A stretch of 64,000 nucleotides of DNA from Actimicrobium sp047621665 (GCA_047621665.1 JBLHMB010000004.1:1-64000), one strand, 5' to 3'. Counted from the first letter of the stretch, positions 8,219-16,943 are shown. Numbers and translations are program-made. Notes: a model not told the origin generated them from the letters alone.

Positions 8219-9571
8219 ATGCAAGCTGCTGTTGCTAGCGCGATGTTGTTTTCGGCAAGTGCTTTTGCTCAAGTGGCAGTAAATACGGCAGCTATTGCAA
8301 CACCATTGCCATCGACCTTTGCAAAAGAAATCGTTATGCCAGCAACCTTGGGTGGTGCAGCGGTCTTGGCAACTACTATGGATATCACAGTTGGCAAACT
8401 CATAGCTCAAAACGTAATTACTTATGTCCGTGTCGCACTTGATAACGGTGCCACATTTGATACGGACGTGGCAGTAACGACAGCAGCTACTGGCTGCACG
8501 CTTGGTCAAATTAGCGGTGCAGGTACGAATGCATTGTCTTTCTCGCTGACCGGCACGAACGCCGCTGGGTGTTTAGCTACTGACGCCATCACAGTAGCTT
8601 CCGGAATCATCGCTGTTAATGCATCCACAACAAATGTGTCATATTCGTTGCACGCACTCAGCACGGATGCTCAAAACGGTACGGGGACACCGCTGTACAG
8701 TTTGGCCGCAGTACAGTTTTTAAAATTTGCAGACAGCTATGCACTCACAAGTACAGCTAACACAGTAGTTGCTGGTTACGCCTTTACAGTTCCATTTGGT
8801 AATTTCAATGGTGGTGCACCTGCTCCTACAACAGCATCACTTGCATCATTGAGCTATGCATCAGTAGCTACACTTTTGGCTACTGGTGTAGCCTCTACTT
8901 TAGCTACTGTCTTGAATACAACCACCACGTTAGCAGTTACGGGCGATTTCACGTCGGCTAATGTTGCTGGTGTGCTCACTAAAGCCAGCGTATTTATTGC
9001 TCCGGATGCTACATGCGCAAGCACTACCCTTGCATCGAGCACATTGACTGCAACGACAGCAACGTTCGCGGTCGGTGTTCTGCCAATTGCTGCAAGAACT
9101 CTGTGCTACAAAGTCGATGGCAAAGCTGCTGTTCCAATTCAAAATTTCACGGCAGCATTAAAGCCAGTTGCGATTTCAGCGCTTTACACCGTCCCAGCTT
9201 CATCAGCTAGTGTTGCTGCTGGTTCAATTACTCATGACGGCACAACGCTTCAAAGCGCTCTGACCCAGACAACACCTGGTTATATCACGCGCTTTGTACT
9301 GACCAACACCAGCACACTGCCAGTTGGTTACACAGTAGCTACTAAAGCAGAAGCCGGTAACGTCGTCACCGCAGGTGTCGGTATCACAGGTACGATTCCT
9401 GCAAACAGCATGGTCGTAGTGCCAGCATCGGATGTCGCAACTTTCGGCGGCGCATCGCGTGGCTTCACCGTGTTCAGCGTTGGTGCACCAGCTGCAGCAG
9501 TCGAAGGTGTGTTCCAGATCGTCAACGCCGCAACGGGTTCGGTTAGCAACACAGCCATGACAAAAAACTAA
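8219..9571 (+). CDS. Secreted Ala/Thr/Val-rich surface protein, copy 1 (signal peptide start frameshifted)
   Basis: No family recognised. The 450 residues are very rich in Ala, Thr, Val and Ser and poor in charged residues, as in S-layer-like or other self-assembling surface proteins. Two cysteine pairs (GC-T..AGC-L and TC-A..LC-Y) are conserved with copy 2 and suggest two disulphides. The C-terminal region (GSITHDGT, RFVLTNTS, GVFQIVNAATGSVSNT) is the best-conserved part. The N-terminus MQAAVASAMLFSASAFA is a signal peptide core without the basic start. The natural ATG at 8199 reads MKNLTL then TAA, because this copy has lost bases relative to copy 2; ATG 8219 overlaps that stop (TAATG). It lies next to the T2SS operon, so secretion by that system is possible but unproven. 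Confidence 0.75.
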   Translation: MQAAVASAMLFSASAFAQVAVNTAAIATPLPSTFAKEIVMPATLGGAAVLATTMDITVGKLIAQNVITYVRVALDNGATFDTDVAVTTAATGCTLGQISGAGTNALSFSLTGTNAAGCLATDAITVASGIIAVNASTTNVSYSLHALSTDAQNGTGTPLYSLAAVQFLKFADSYALTSTANTVVAGYAFTVPFGNFNGGAPAPTTASLASLSYASVATLLATGVASTLATVLNTTTTLAVTGDFTSANVAGVLTKASVFIAPDATCASTTLASSTLTATTATFAVGVLPIAARTLCYKVDGKAAVPIQNFTAALKPVAISALYTVPASSASVAAGSITHDGTTLQSALTQTTPGYITRFVLTNTSTLPVGYTVATKAEAGNVVTAGVGITGTIPANSMVVVPASDVATFGGASRGFTVFSVGAPAAAVEGVFQIVNAATGSVSNTAMTKN

Positions 9572-9592
9572 TCAATCGTAATTAGATTGAAC

Positions 9593-9620
9593 AAAAAGGG
9601 GACTTCGGTCCCCTTTTTTT
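9593..9620 (+). terminator. Intrinsic terminator after surface protein gene 1
   Basis: GGGGAC-TTCG-GTCCCC with a UUCG tetraloop, flanked by five A and seven T. A strong Rho-independent terminator, 21 nt after the stop codon. The same structure follows copy 2 at 15718-15745. Confidence 0.95.
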
Positions 9621-9667
9621 ACGCCTAGTGCACACTGTAGTCCCCGTTTTTCCCTATTCAAGTCCCG

Positions 9668-10828
9668 ATGATCAAACGCCATTCCCCTGCGCTGACTGCC
9701 GATCCGATGGCCTTGATCGTCGAAGCCGCCAGCGACCGTGCTGCCGTGCCAACTTTTTGTGCCGGTTTGCCGACAGCGCCACAACCCGCCTCGCGGATTC
9801 CCTCCGCCGACGGCATCCGCGGCATCGCTTGCCTGATGGTCGTGCTGGTCCATTGCACCGGAATGATGTTGCCGGCCACGGCACCGTTCCTGTCCGGTAC
9901 CGGCAAGATTGGCGTCTGGTTGTTTTTTGTACTGAGCGCCTATTTGCTGACGCTCAGCCTGCTCGCGCAGCGCTTGTCGACGACGACGCTGGTGGCGTAT
10001 GCGCTGTCGCGCTTTTTCCGGATTTATCCGTTGTATGTGCTGGTCGTGTTGCTGGCGTATGCCGGGCGGATGATCGGCATCGATTCGTGGCAGGCGGTGT
10101 GGCGGGCCGTGAGTCTGCAACAGGGTTTCGGCCACTTGTGGACGATTCCGGTCGAGTTCACGTTTTACCTGTTCCTGCCGATGCTGGTCTGGGCTGGTGT
10201 GCGCATCGACCGGCACGCCGGTCGCACGGCGGTGTTTGCGGTGGCGGTCGTGGCGGTGGGGTGTCACCAGTGGCTGTTTCCGTTCTGGCGCTTGCCCGAA
10301 AATTCTGTCGAGTTGGTCTGGTATCTGCCGGCCTTTGTGTTCGGGATGATGGGCGCGTTTGTGCAGAACGATGCGCGCCAGCCAGCCGACAAGGCGGCTA
10401 ATAACCCGGCCGGTCTGTGGTGCGGCATCGCGATCCTGCTCGCCATCCTGCTATCAACCCCGTTCATGCGCGCACTGCTGTTCGGTCAGGCACCGTCGAA
10501 TGATTTGATGAATAAATTCCTGTTCTTCAGCTTGCTCTGGGCGGTGTTTATCGTCAGCCAGCACCGCTGGCCCAATGCGTTAAGCCACCTGCTCTCGCGA
10601 CGCGGCATCAGCCTGATCGGGCGCTGGAGCTATTCGATTTATCTGTTCCATTTTTTCATCGCGATCCAGTTTGGCGTCTGGTTTTCCGGGCAACCGGCGA
10701 TGGTGGTTGTCGCGGTGGGCTGTTCGATTCTGGTGGGCTGGTTGTCATTTACGGTGTGCGAGCTGCCGATGTTGCGGTTGCGGCAATGGGTGTGGGGACG
10801 GTTGCGGGCGATGTTGCCTGGACAGTAG
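9668..10828 (+). CDS. Membrane O-acyltransferase (acyltransferase 3 / OafA-like), module copy 1
   Basis: A 386-residue polytopic protein of the acyltransferase-3 family, which moves acyl groups across the inner membrane onto surface or periplasmic sugars. After a variable, probably cytoplasmic N-terminus (about 45 residues), the family start motif appears: IPSADGIRGIACLMVVLVHC, with the Arg and His typical of the active site. About ten hydrophobic segments follow up to the end. It lies 47 nt behind the terminator of the surface protein gene, and this pairing is repeated at 14276-16942. The substrate is unknown. Modification of the neighbouring surface protein or its glycan is a guess from the linkage. 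Confidence 0.85.
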   Translation: MIKRHSPALTADPMALIVEAASDRAAVPTFCAGLPTAPQPASRIPSADGIRGIACLMVVLVHCTGMMLPATAPFLSGTGKIGVWLFFVLSAYLLTLSLLAQRLSTTTLVAYALSRFFRIYPLYVLVVLLAYAGRMIGIDSWQAVWRAVSLQQGFGHLWTIPVEFTFYLFLPMLVWAGVRIDRHAGRTAVFAVAVVAVGCHQWLFPFWRLPENSVELVWYLPAFVFGMMGAFVQNDARQPADKAANNPAGLWCGIAILLAILLSTPFMRALLFGQAPSNDLMNKFLFFSLLWAVFIVSQHRWPNALSHLLSRRGISLIGRWSYSIYLFHFFIAIQFGVWFSGQPAMVVVAVGCSILVGWLSFTVCELPMLRLRQWVWGRLRAMLPGQ

Positions 10829-10936
10829 GGTGGGCACGGGGTCACCGTGCCCACGCGAGCACACTAGCAAACGACCGGAATTGGCGAAGATTGCCGATGC
10901 GCGCGCGTGGACACAAGATGCAGTGCCCACCCACCC
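10829..10936. repeat. Dispersed inverted-repeat element, copy A
   Basis: Starts with a perfect 10-bp hairpin, GTGGGCACGG (10830-10839) and CCGTGCCCAC (10845-10854), and ends with GTGCCCACCC, the inverse of its first bases. The middle shares an exact 20-mer (10870-10889) with the copy at 19889-19994. A shortened copy lies at 16944-16976. No coding capacity. Probably a REP- or MITE-like intergenic element. Confidence 0.7.
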
Positions 10937-10945
10937 AACTTGTGA

Positions 10946-11959
10946 TCACATTGATTGGAATGGTGCGGGCATGTGATGCAAGTAATCGACACTTGACAGA
11001 GGCAACGTTGCCGTCAACAGGTTGACAAAACAGCCAATCGCCTCATCGAAGGATGGTACTTCTGCGCCATAGACCATCACCGCGACGAATTTGTCATACT
11101 TATTTCGATACGCAGGATCTGACATGGCGACCTTCATTGCCTTATTGATTTCTCCGACGGGGTTCGCCAGAAATTCAGGGTATTGCCGCGCAAAGTCTTT
11201 CGCGTCTTTCTCCATGGCGATGGCAAGTAGGGGCTTCAATGTCTGCTCTCGATTTAACTCCGGCATGTTTTGAATAATGCGGTGCACATCGAAAAGGTGG
11301 CGAACCAAGGCTGCATCGAATTTGAATCTCTCGGGAGCGGTTAAATGCATGGCCAGTCGTCGTGGAAACGAAATCAGCTTCTCCACCAGCGCCTCCCGAA
11401 TGTTGACGCATTGCATCTTCAACTTCTGTGAATCCTCGATTCCGGCCAGTTGATTGAACAGAAGGCCGATTTCAAATTGGACGCTTGGCAGCGAAAGGTG
11501 CGTTGTATTGAGCTCCAATTTTACTGTTGCCCTCATTGCGGGTTCGAATTCGAAATGGGTCGAATACGCAATGTTGAAAACCACATAGGTATTTCCGTCG
11601 AGTGCTTCCTGACCAATTTCGTCGGCGCCAAAGCCAGTACTTTTCAGTGCTTCGACTATGTCTTGCTTTAGTTTCGAAACGGCGGTGCGGCACTGGTTGT
11701 TAGAGAGGGTGATGCCATGCTTTGGCACAACTTTAATATCGACATCTTCGGAAATCCGCTCCAAAAGACGATACGCTTTCGAAAGACAAGTGCCTCCGCA
11801 AAACACCAGATCGAATGTGTCGTTTTGTATTGTTGAAATCGCACGAAGCACGTCGGTAACGATGAAGTCTTTTTCAAGAGCAAATTCTGAAATAGTCAGG
11901 TCGTTCGCGATAATCAGATCGGCTATATTTTGGCGGCAAGATTCTTCAACTTTTTTCAT
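10946..11959 (-). CDS. AbiEii-type nucleotidyltransferase toxin
   Basis: A 337-residue protein with the nucleotidyltransferase signature of the AbiEii/AbiGii toxin family: CGGTCLSKAYRLLERISEDVDIKV (Gly-Gly at about 55-56, Glu-Asp-x-Asp at about 71-74). Known members act on tRNA or nucleotides and cause growth arrest in type IV toxin-antitoxin systems that can abort phage infection. Its first codons overlap the end of the antitoxin gene by 14 nt, so the two form one operon read leftward. A trace of the toxin start (MKKVEES) also exists in the truncated copy near 17527, but nothing more. GC is below that of the housekeeping part, which fits acquired DNA. Confidence 0.85.
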   Translation of the reverse strand: MKKVEESCRQNIADLIIANDLTISEFALEKDFIVTDVLRAISTIQNDTFDLVFCGGTCLSKAYRLLERISEDVDIKVVPKHGITLSNNQCRTAVSKLKQDIVEALKSTGFGADEIGQEALDGNTYVVFNIAYSTHFEFEPAMRATVKLELNTTHLSLPSVQFEIGLLFNQLAGIEDSQKLKMQCVNIREALVEKLISFPRRLAMHLTAPERFKFDAALVRHLFDVHRIIQNMPELNREQTLKPLLAIAMEKDAKDFARQYPEFLANPVGEINKAMKVAMSDPAYRNKYDKFVAVMVYGAEVPSFDEAIGCFVNLLTATLPLSSVDYLHHMPAPFQSM

Positions 11960-12356
11960 AAACGACCTGCCGTTTTCCGATGGTGATCTTGCGACTTACC
12001 CGTGATTTTCCGACATGGATAATTGGAAGCATGGGCACCTGAGTGCTGCGGCCTTCGCGTAAATCCATGGCGTCGTTACCGACATCCGCACTGACACCTA
12101 TTTTTTTCATGACTTCCAGGCCTATTTTCAGCAACGTCTCTGTCGGCACTGGCTGTCCGTTGATTGTTGACGGCCGTGCTTTTGCATATAAACCAAATCC
12201 AACCCGTACCAGCATACCGCTGGCGACTACTTCGCTGATGGCCCTGCTTACTTGGCGGTAGTTGCCCAGTCTGTCAAATTCGTTCCGTAAGAAAACTGAA
12301 GTCGAAGACCTTTTGATCTTTGCGATAACTTTTTCTTTAACAGTCGTTAGCGGCAT
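11946..12356 (-). CDS. AbiEi-like antitoxin (DUF6088-type)
   Basis: A 136-residue protein with an N-terminal winged-helix-like part (about residues 1-55, RNEFDRLGNYRQVSRAISE) followed by VRVGFGLYAKARPSTINGQPVPTETLL. This is the pattern of transcriptional-regulator-type antitoxins paired with AbiEii toxins. The open frame extends to 12446, but ATG 12356 has a good Shine-Dalgarno (AGGGAG, 8 nt ahead) and gives the normal start MPLTTVKEK. The stop overlaps the toxin start. It probably represses its own operon. A second copy lacking the N-terminal third is at 17527-17813. Confidence 0.8.
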   Translation of the reverse strand: MPLTTVKEKVIAKIKRSSTSVFLRNEFDRLGNYRQVSRAISEVVASGMLVRVGFGLYAKARPSTINGQPVPTETLLKIGLEVMKKIGVSADVGNDAMDLREGRSTQVPMLPIIHVGKSRVSRKITIGKRQVVYEKS

Positions 12357-12428
12357 GAAGATACTCCCTGGTTGCTCACGAAAGTCCTGCAAAATTAGGA
12401 CATCAATGACTAATCGTTTCATAACAAT

Positions 12429-12826
12429 ATGTCGGTTGCAAGCCATGATTTTGACAGGAAATCATTGTCGAACAGTCTAGGCGACGGGGATGCGACGGTA
12501 CAGCTCATCGCTGCCGCTGGCAACCGTGCGAATGCGCCTGTTGTCCGTGCCGGCTTGCCGGCAGCGTCACACCCCCCCGTTCGGATTCCCGCAGCCGACG
12601 GCATCCGCGGCATCGCATGCCTGATGGTCGTGCTGGTCCATTGCACCGGGATGATGTTGCCGGCGACGGCACCGTTCCTGTCCGGCACCGGCAAGATTGG
12701 CGTCTGGTTGTGGCGGTGGGCTGCTCGATTCTGGTGGGCTGGTTGTCATTTACGGTGTGCGAGCTGCCGCTGTTGCGGTTGCGGCAATGGGCGTGGGGAC
12801 GGTTGCGGCCCATGCTGCCTGGGTAA
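12429..12826 (+). pseudogene. Acyltransferase-3 remnant 1 (internal deletion)
   Basis: Homologous to the acyltransferases at 9668 and 15794. The N-terminal 95 or so residues are kept (to GTGKIGVWL), including PAADGIRGIACLMVVLVHC. The next 250 residues are missing, and the last 37 (VGCSILVGWLSFTVCEL to the stop) follow in another frame. The junction near 12709 reads TGGTTGTGG; similar TGGTTGT strings occur at both ends of the missing part in the intact genes, so a short-repeat deletion is likely. Not functional. Confidence 0.85.
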
Positions 12827-12956
12827 AAGCTGCCGGGCTGTTGCCGTTGTGGTGATCTTGATGCGCAGATAGAAGCAGGTCCTTGCTCAGTGCATTGCAC
12901 CGACTGCCTTGTCTGCGTTAATCGAAACGGGTTGACCTTTGTGATGCCCCGGCTCT

Positions 12957-13766
12957 GAATGGCGCAACAACAGAACTGGCAAAGGACTTCCGGCCGCGAC
13001 AAGACCTTCGTCATCGACTCCATGCGCATCAAAGGCACGCCCGCTCCGTCGACCTGCTGCCCGCCTATTTCAGTCGTCAACCAAAGCGTTATCCACAGCG
13101 GTCAGCCATTCCTAAGCGCGTGCTGTCCGTCGTCAAGCTCTGCGTCGCGGGGCCGAAAATGCTGACCAATGCGCGATATTATCCAGCCCATTTCCCATCT
13201 GGAAAAAATTCTCATGTGCCGACAACCCGCTCCGGGTCATGGTCTGGCGCGTAGTACGCACGCGCTGTTTTGCCGGCGACAAGTCGGCGGGCGTTGCCTG
13301 ATACGGCTTTAATCAATCCATTCATTGACACCGTCAATGACCGCCCGCACAGCCATGACAAGCGCCATCGCGTTCGCCGGTTGTGCGGCTCCGGCGGCGA
13401 TGATTCCGACGTCGATGCGTCTGTTGTTGTCGAGCTATGGCATTGCCGTCATCGAAGTCAATAGCCTGACCCGCATCGTGCCTGATAGCACCAACCCCGG
13501 TTACTTGCCCGAAATCCACCGTGGTCGCGCCTTGCCCGAAACACTATTGCCGATGCAGCCTATCTTCTAATTGGTCGCGCTTGAGTCCCTGCGTAACAGC
13601 GATGTGGCTGGTTGGCTTCGGGCAATGTTTGACAGGAAGGTCGAGGTCAAGGAAGGCGTCACGCGTAACGCCGTCCTGCTCAGCGGCACCTCCGGCGAAG
13701 TCGCGGCAGCGATGGAAGCAATCCCTATTCTTGGTCAGCCACCGATGAGAGGTCGTCACAATATTT
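12957..13766 (+). pseudogene. Decayed second copy of gspM-gspC-gspD
   Basis: Matches the secretion operon in order. 12957-13100 resembles the gspM 3' end (KTFVID-SM-IKGTPA). 13160-13335 resembles the non-coding stretch before gspC. 13337-13766 is a fusion of the gspC start (MTARTAMTS) with the gspD lipobox (FAGCAAP), then gspD residues about 165 to 275 (LLLSSYGIAVIEV up to PPMRGR). Two internal deletions removed most of gspC and about 120 codons of gspD. An in-frame TAA at 13568-13570 stands where gspD has CAG. Protein similarity is higher than expected for long-neutral DNA, so the copy was probably functional before decay or came from a related strain. Confidence 0.85.
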
Positions 13767-14148
13767 TTTTAAAGCATCTATTAGCGTCCTTTTTGCTATG
13801 ACTTTTTTTTTACGATTAAAAGAATTCATGACGATAAATAGGCGGCTGGTTGCGCTGTTTTATTGACATGTTTCTGCCGAACAGAAGGCACTTGCGTTGA
13901 TTCTTATGAGCAATATGTGGCTTGCAAATTTTCGTGAAAGCAGTCTATTTTTTTGGTAGTGAGCAGCTACTCATGGTTGTCTGATGACCATTGCAAATAA
14001 TTGCGCTATCGATCAGCGATTTCAGGTAACAAATAAGTGGCGACTTCAGTATATTTAATGGACACGACAAATACGACATTAATTGAATTTGGTTCATCAA
14101 TTCAGTGAATTTTGAACATATCAGTCCATTTATCATCAATTACGTTGG
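13767..14148. other. AT-rich gene-free stretch
   Basis: I see no gene, repeat or clear structure here. Base composition is markedly AT-rich, like 7640-8190 ahead of surface protein gene 1. It ends at the promoter of surface protein gene 2. Confidence 0.6.
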
Positions 14149-14178
14149 TTGACACACTTCTGACGGGAGAAATAGACT
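14149..14178 (+). promoter_or_regulatory. Sigma-70 promoter of surface protein gene 2
   Basis: TTGACA (14149-14154), 18-nt spacer, TAGACT (14173-14178), matching the arrangement before copy 1. Confidence 0.65.
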
Positions 14179-14202
14179 CGCCTCGTGTTAGCACAAAACA
14201 CG

Positions 14203-14220
14203 CATGATTTTCAAATCATG
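14203..14220. promoter_or_regulatory. 18-bp near-palindrome in the leader of surface protein gene 2
   Basis: CATGATTT-TC-AAATCATG: two 8-bp arms around a 2-nt centre, 24 nt behind the -10 element. It corresponds to the perfect palindrome at 8127-8144. Only the centre differs, which suggests the arms are under selection. Confidence 0.6.
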
Positions 14221-14275
14221 AAACAGCGCGTAACTCTCATAGCCGTTGCCTCCAATCTTTATGGACCTGTTCAAA

Positions 14276-15691
14276 ATGAAAAAATCTAACTTTGTAATGC
14301 AAGCGGCTGTTGCTAGCGCGATGTTGTTTTCGGCGAGTGCTTTTGCTGTAGTGGATATCGATGCAGTCACACCGGTTCCGCTTATTTATGCGAGTGAATT
14401 GGTTGCTACGGTTGCTGTGCCAGTGACGTTGACAAACGCTGGCAATATTTTGGATCTGACTGTTTTGACGGGTTATTCATTGGCAGCAGGTGAGGTTCGT
14501 TACATTCGAGTTTCACTGGATAATGGCTCGATATTCAGCGGCGTTTCTACAGCTGTAGCGACGACACCCGCAAACTGTGCTCTTGGTGCAGTGAATGGAC
14601 AGGGTACGAATGCATTGTATTTCTCGGTAACCGGTGCCGGGACAGGTTGTACGGCAACTGACATCATCACCGTCGCTGGTGCAGTGGCGATTTCAACGAC
14701 TGCAACGGCAACAACTGTTTCCTATTCAATGTTTGACCAGCCATCACAAGCTCAAGCAGGTGGTGCTACAGGTCGTATCGTCAACAAAGCAAGCAAGCCT
14801 TACCTGACGTTTGCATCAAGCTATGCATTAGTCGGTGCTGCTGGTACCAACGTTGTTGCTGATGTCGGCGCTACGGTTCCTTTCAGCCAGTTTATCGTTG
14901 CTGCTCCAACAACCGCTGTTGCTGCAGCACTAGGCACACTCACCTACAGGTTGGCAACCGTTGTGCCACTTAAAGCTTCCGGTGTAGCGATCACCCTGGC
15001 AGATTTGATGGCAACAGGTGCAACCGGTACAAAACTGGTTGTTACCGGGGATTTCTCGGCGGTTGCCGGTGCCAATGCGGCGGCTAACCTGACCAACGTG
15101 TTCCTCGCTACTAACGGTACATGTACTTCAGTTCAGCCAGCAACTGCTCTGACATCGACGACAGCAACATTCAATGTCGGTGCCACTACTACAACCGGCT
15201 CTACGCAACTGTGCTACACGGTCAACGGTACAACCGCTGTCCCGGCGCAAGTCTACAGCGCAGTGTTGAACCCCGTTTCGGCAACACCGGCAACTTACGC
15301 TGTGACCAGCATCACCGGTGCTGCTGCCGGCTCAATCACGCACAACGGTACCGAACTGCAAACGCCGCTGTTCCAAAACACCACTGGTTACGTCTCCCGT
15401 TTCGTGCTGACCAACACCAGCGCAGTTGCTGCTCCCTACACGGTACTTACCTACGGCGAAACGGGTAACACCATTACCGCCGGCGCAGCCATCACCGGTA
15501 CGGTTCCTGCAAACGGCATGCTTGTTGTGCCAGCCGACACCGTTGCCGCTTCGTTCAGTGGTGCACCACGGGGTTTCGCAGTCTTCAATGTTGCAGCACC
15601 AAGCAACGCGATCCAAGGTGTATTTCAGATCGTCAACTCGGCAACGGGTGCGGTCAGCAACACAATCATGGTTCGTTCAGGCGTCAACTAA
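14276..15691 (+). CDS. Secreted Ala/Thr/Val-rich surface protein, copy 2 (intact signal peptide)
   Basis: A paralogue of the protein at 8219, with 471 residues from ATG 14276 (ATG 14261 is also in frame). The N-terminus MKKSNFVMQAAVASAMLFSASAFA is a complete Sec signal peptide with a basic start and an Ala-Phe-Ala cleavage site. The mature chain is rich in Ala, Thr, Val and Gly, with few charges, and keeps the same two cysteine pairs. The C-terminal third (GSITHNGTELQ, YVSRFVLTNTSA, PRGFAVF, GVFQIVNSATG) is highly similar to copy 1; the middle has diverged. No known domain is recognised. An S-layer-like or fibre-forming role is inferred from composition only. It has its own promoter, leader palindrome and terminator. 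Confidence 0.85.
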   Translation: MKKSNFVMQAAVASAMLFSASAFAVVDIDAVTPVPLIYASELVATVAVPVTLTNAGNILDLTVLTGYSLAAGEVRYIRVSLDNGSIFSGVSTAVATTPANCALGAVNGQGTNALYFSVTGAGTGCTATDIITVAGAVAISTTATATTVSYSMFDQPSQAQAGGATGRIVNKASKPYLTFASSYALVGAAGTNVVADVGATVPFSQFIVAAPTTAVAAALGTLTYRLATVVPLKASGVAITLADLMATGATGTKLVVTGDFSAVAGANAAANLTNVFLATNGTCTSVQPATALTSTTATFNVGATTTTGSTQLCYTVNGTTAVPAQVYSAVLNPVSATPATYAVTSITGAAAGSITHNGTELQTPLFQNTTGYVSRFVLTNTSAVAAPYTVLTYGETGNTITAGAAITGTVPANGMLVVPADTVAASFSGAPRGFAVFNVAAPSNAIQGVFQIVNSATGAVSNTIMVRSGVN

Positions 15692-15717
15692 TCTGGTTTG
15701 ATTCTAACCAGAGGACT

Positions 15718-15745
15718 AAAAGGGGGACTTCGGTCCCCTTTTTTT
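15718..15745 (+). terminator. Intrinsic terminator after surface protein gene 2
   Basis: GGGGAC-TTCG-GTCCCC stem-loop followed by seven T, 27 nt after the stop. Same stem and tetraloop as at 9593-9620. Confidence 0.95.
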
Positions 15746-15793
15746 ACGCCTGGTGCACACTGTAGTTGCCGCTTTTTCCCTATTAAATACACG

Positions 15794-16942
15794 ATGATCA
15801 AACGCAATTCCCTTGCGTTGACTGCTGATGCGATGGCACCGATCATCCACGCGGCCGACGACCGTGCAGCCGTGCTTGTTGTTAGTACCGGTTTGCCGAC
15901 AGCGCCACACCCCGCCTCGCGGATTCCCTCCGCCGACGGCATCCGCGGCATCGCTTGCCTGATGGTCGTGCTGATCCATTGCACCGGAATGATGTTGCCG
16001 GTGACGGCACCGTTTCTGTCTGGCACCGGCAAGATTGGCGTCTGGTTGTTTTTTGTGCTGAGCGCCTATTTGCTGACGCTCAGCCTGCTCGCGCAGCGGT
16101 TGTCGGTGATGACGCTGGTGGCGTATGCGCTGTCGCGCTTTTTCCGGATTTATCCGTTGTATGTACTGGTCGTATTGCTGGCGTATGCCGGGCGGATGAT
16201 CGGCATCGATTCGTGGCAGGCGGTGTCGCTGGCCTTGAGCCTGCAGCAGGGTTTCGGCCATTTGTGGACGATTCCGGTTGAGTTCACGTTTTACCTGTTG
16301 CTGCCGGTACTGGTCTGGGGTGTGACGCGCATTGACCGTTTCGCTGGTCGCCGGGCAGTGTTTGCGGTGGCGGTCGTTGCGGTGGGGGGCCACCAGTGGC
16401 TGTTTCCGTTCTGGCGTTTGCCCGAGAATTCGGTGGAGTCCGTCTGGTATCTGCCGGCCTTTGTGTTCGGGATGCTGGGCGCAGTGGTGCAGAGTGATGC
16501 CCGCCGCCCGCCGGCAGAGAACACAGCGCATCACCGGGCCGGTCTGTGGTGCGGCGTGGCCATCTTGCTCGCCATCCTGCTCTCCACCCCGTTCATGCGC
16601 GCGCTGCTGTTTGGTCAGGCACCGTCGAATGATTTGATGAATAAATTCCTGTTCTTCAGCTTGCTCTGGGCGGTGTTCATCGTCAGCCAGCACCGCTGGC
16701 CCAATGCGCTGAGCCGGCTGCTTTCGCGACGCGGGATCAGCCTGATCGGGCGCTGGAGCTATTCGATTTATTTGTTCCATTACTTCATTGCGATTCAGTT
16801 TGGCGTCTGGTTTTCCGGGCAAGCGGCGATGGTGGTGGTGGCGGTGGGCTGTTCGATTGGGGTGGGCTGGTTGTCGTACACGGTGTGCGAGGTGCCGTTG
16901 TTGCGGTTGCGGCGGTGGGGGTGGGGGTGGGTGCGAACGTAG
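15794..16942 (+). CDS. Membrane O-acyltransferase (acyltransferase 3 / OafA-like), module copy 2
   Basis: A 382-residue paralogue of the enzyme at 9668, highly similar along its whole length except in the first 40 residues. It has the family motif IPSADGIRGIACLMVVLIHC near residues 45-65 and about ten membrane segments. The frame is open from 15698, but that start lies inside the terminator; ATG 15794 matches the start of copy 1 (MIKRNS versus MIKRHS). It lies 48 nt behind the surface protein terminator, so it depends on read-through or its own promoter. Two broken relatives lie at 12429 and 17824, so the gene family has expanded locally. Confidence 0.85.
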   Translation: MIKRNSLALTADAMAPIIHAADDRAAVLVVSTGLPTAPHPASRIPSADGIRGIACLMVVLIHCTGMMLPVTAPFLSGTGKIGVWLFFVLSAYLLTLSLLAQRLSVMTLVAYALSRFFRIYPLYVLVVLLAYAGRMIGIDSWQAVSLALSLQQGFGHLWTIPVEFTFYLLLPVLVWGVTRIDRFAGRRAVFAVAVVAVGGHQWLFPFWRLPENSVESVWYLPAFVFGMLGAVVQSDARRPPAENTAHHRAGLWCGVAILLAILLSTPFMRALLFGQAPSNDLMNKFLFFSLLWAVFIVSQHRWPNALSRLLSRRGISLIGRWSYSIYLFHYFIAIQFGVWFSGQAAMVVVAVGCSIGVGWLSYTVCEVPLLRLRRWGWGWVRT

Positions 16943-16943
16943 A

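Noticed and set aside
13325..13801. Two short frames at 13325-13570 and 13571-13801 as possible new genes
   Set aside because: They are one frame interrupted by TAA and match gspC/gspD pieces; treated as a pseudogene.
15698..15793. Upstream extension of acyltransferase copy 2
   Set aside because: The start at 15698 lies in the terminator of the preceding gene; homology with copy 1 begins at ATG 15794.
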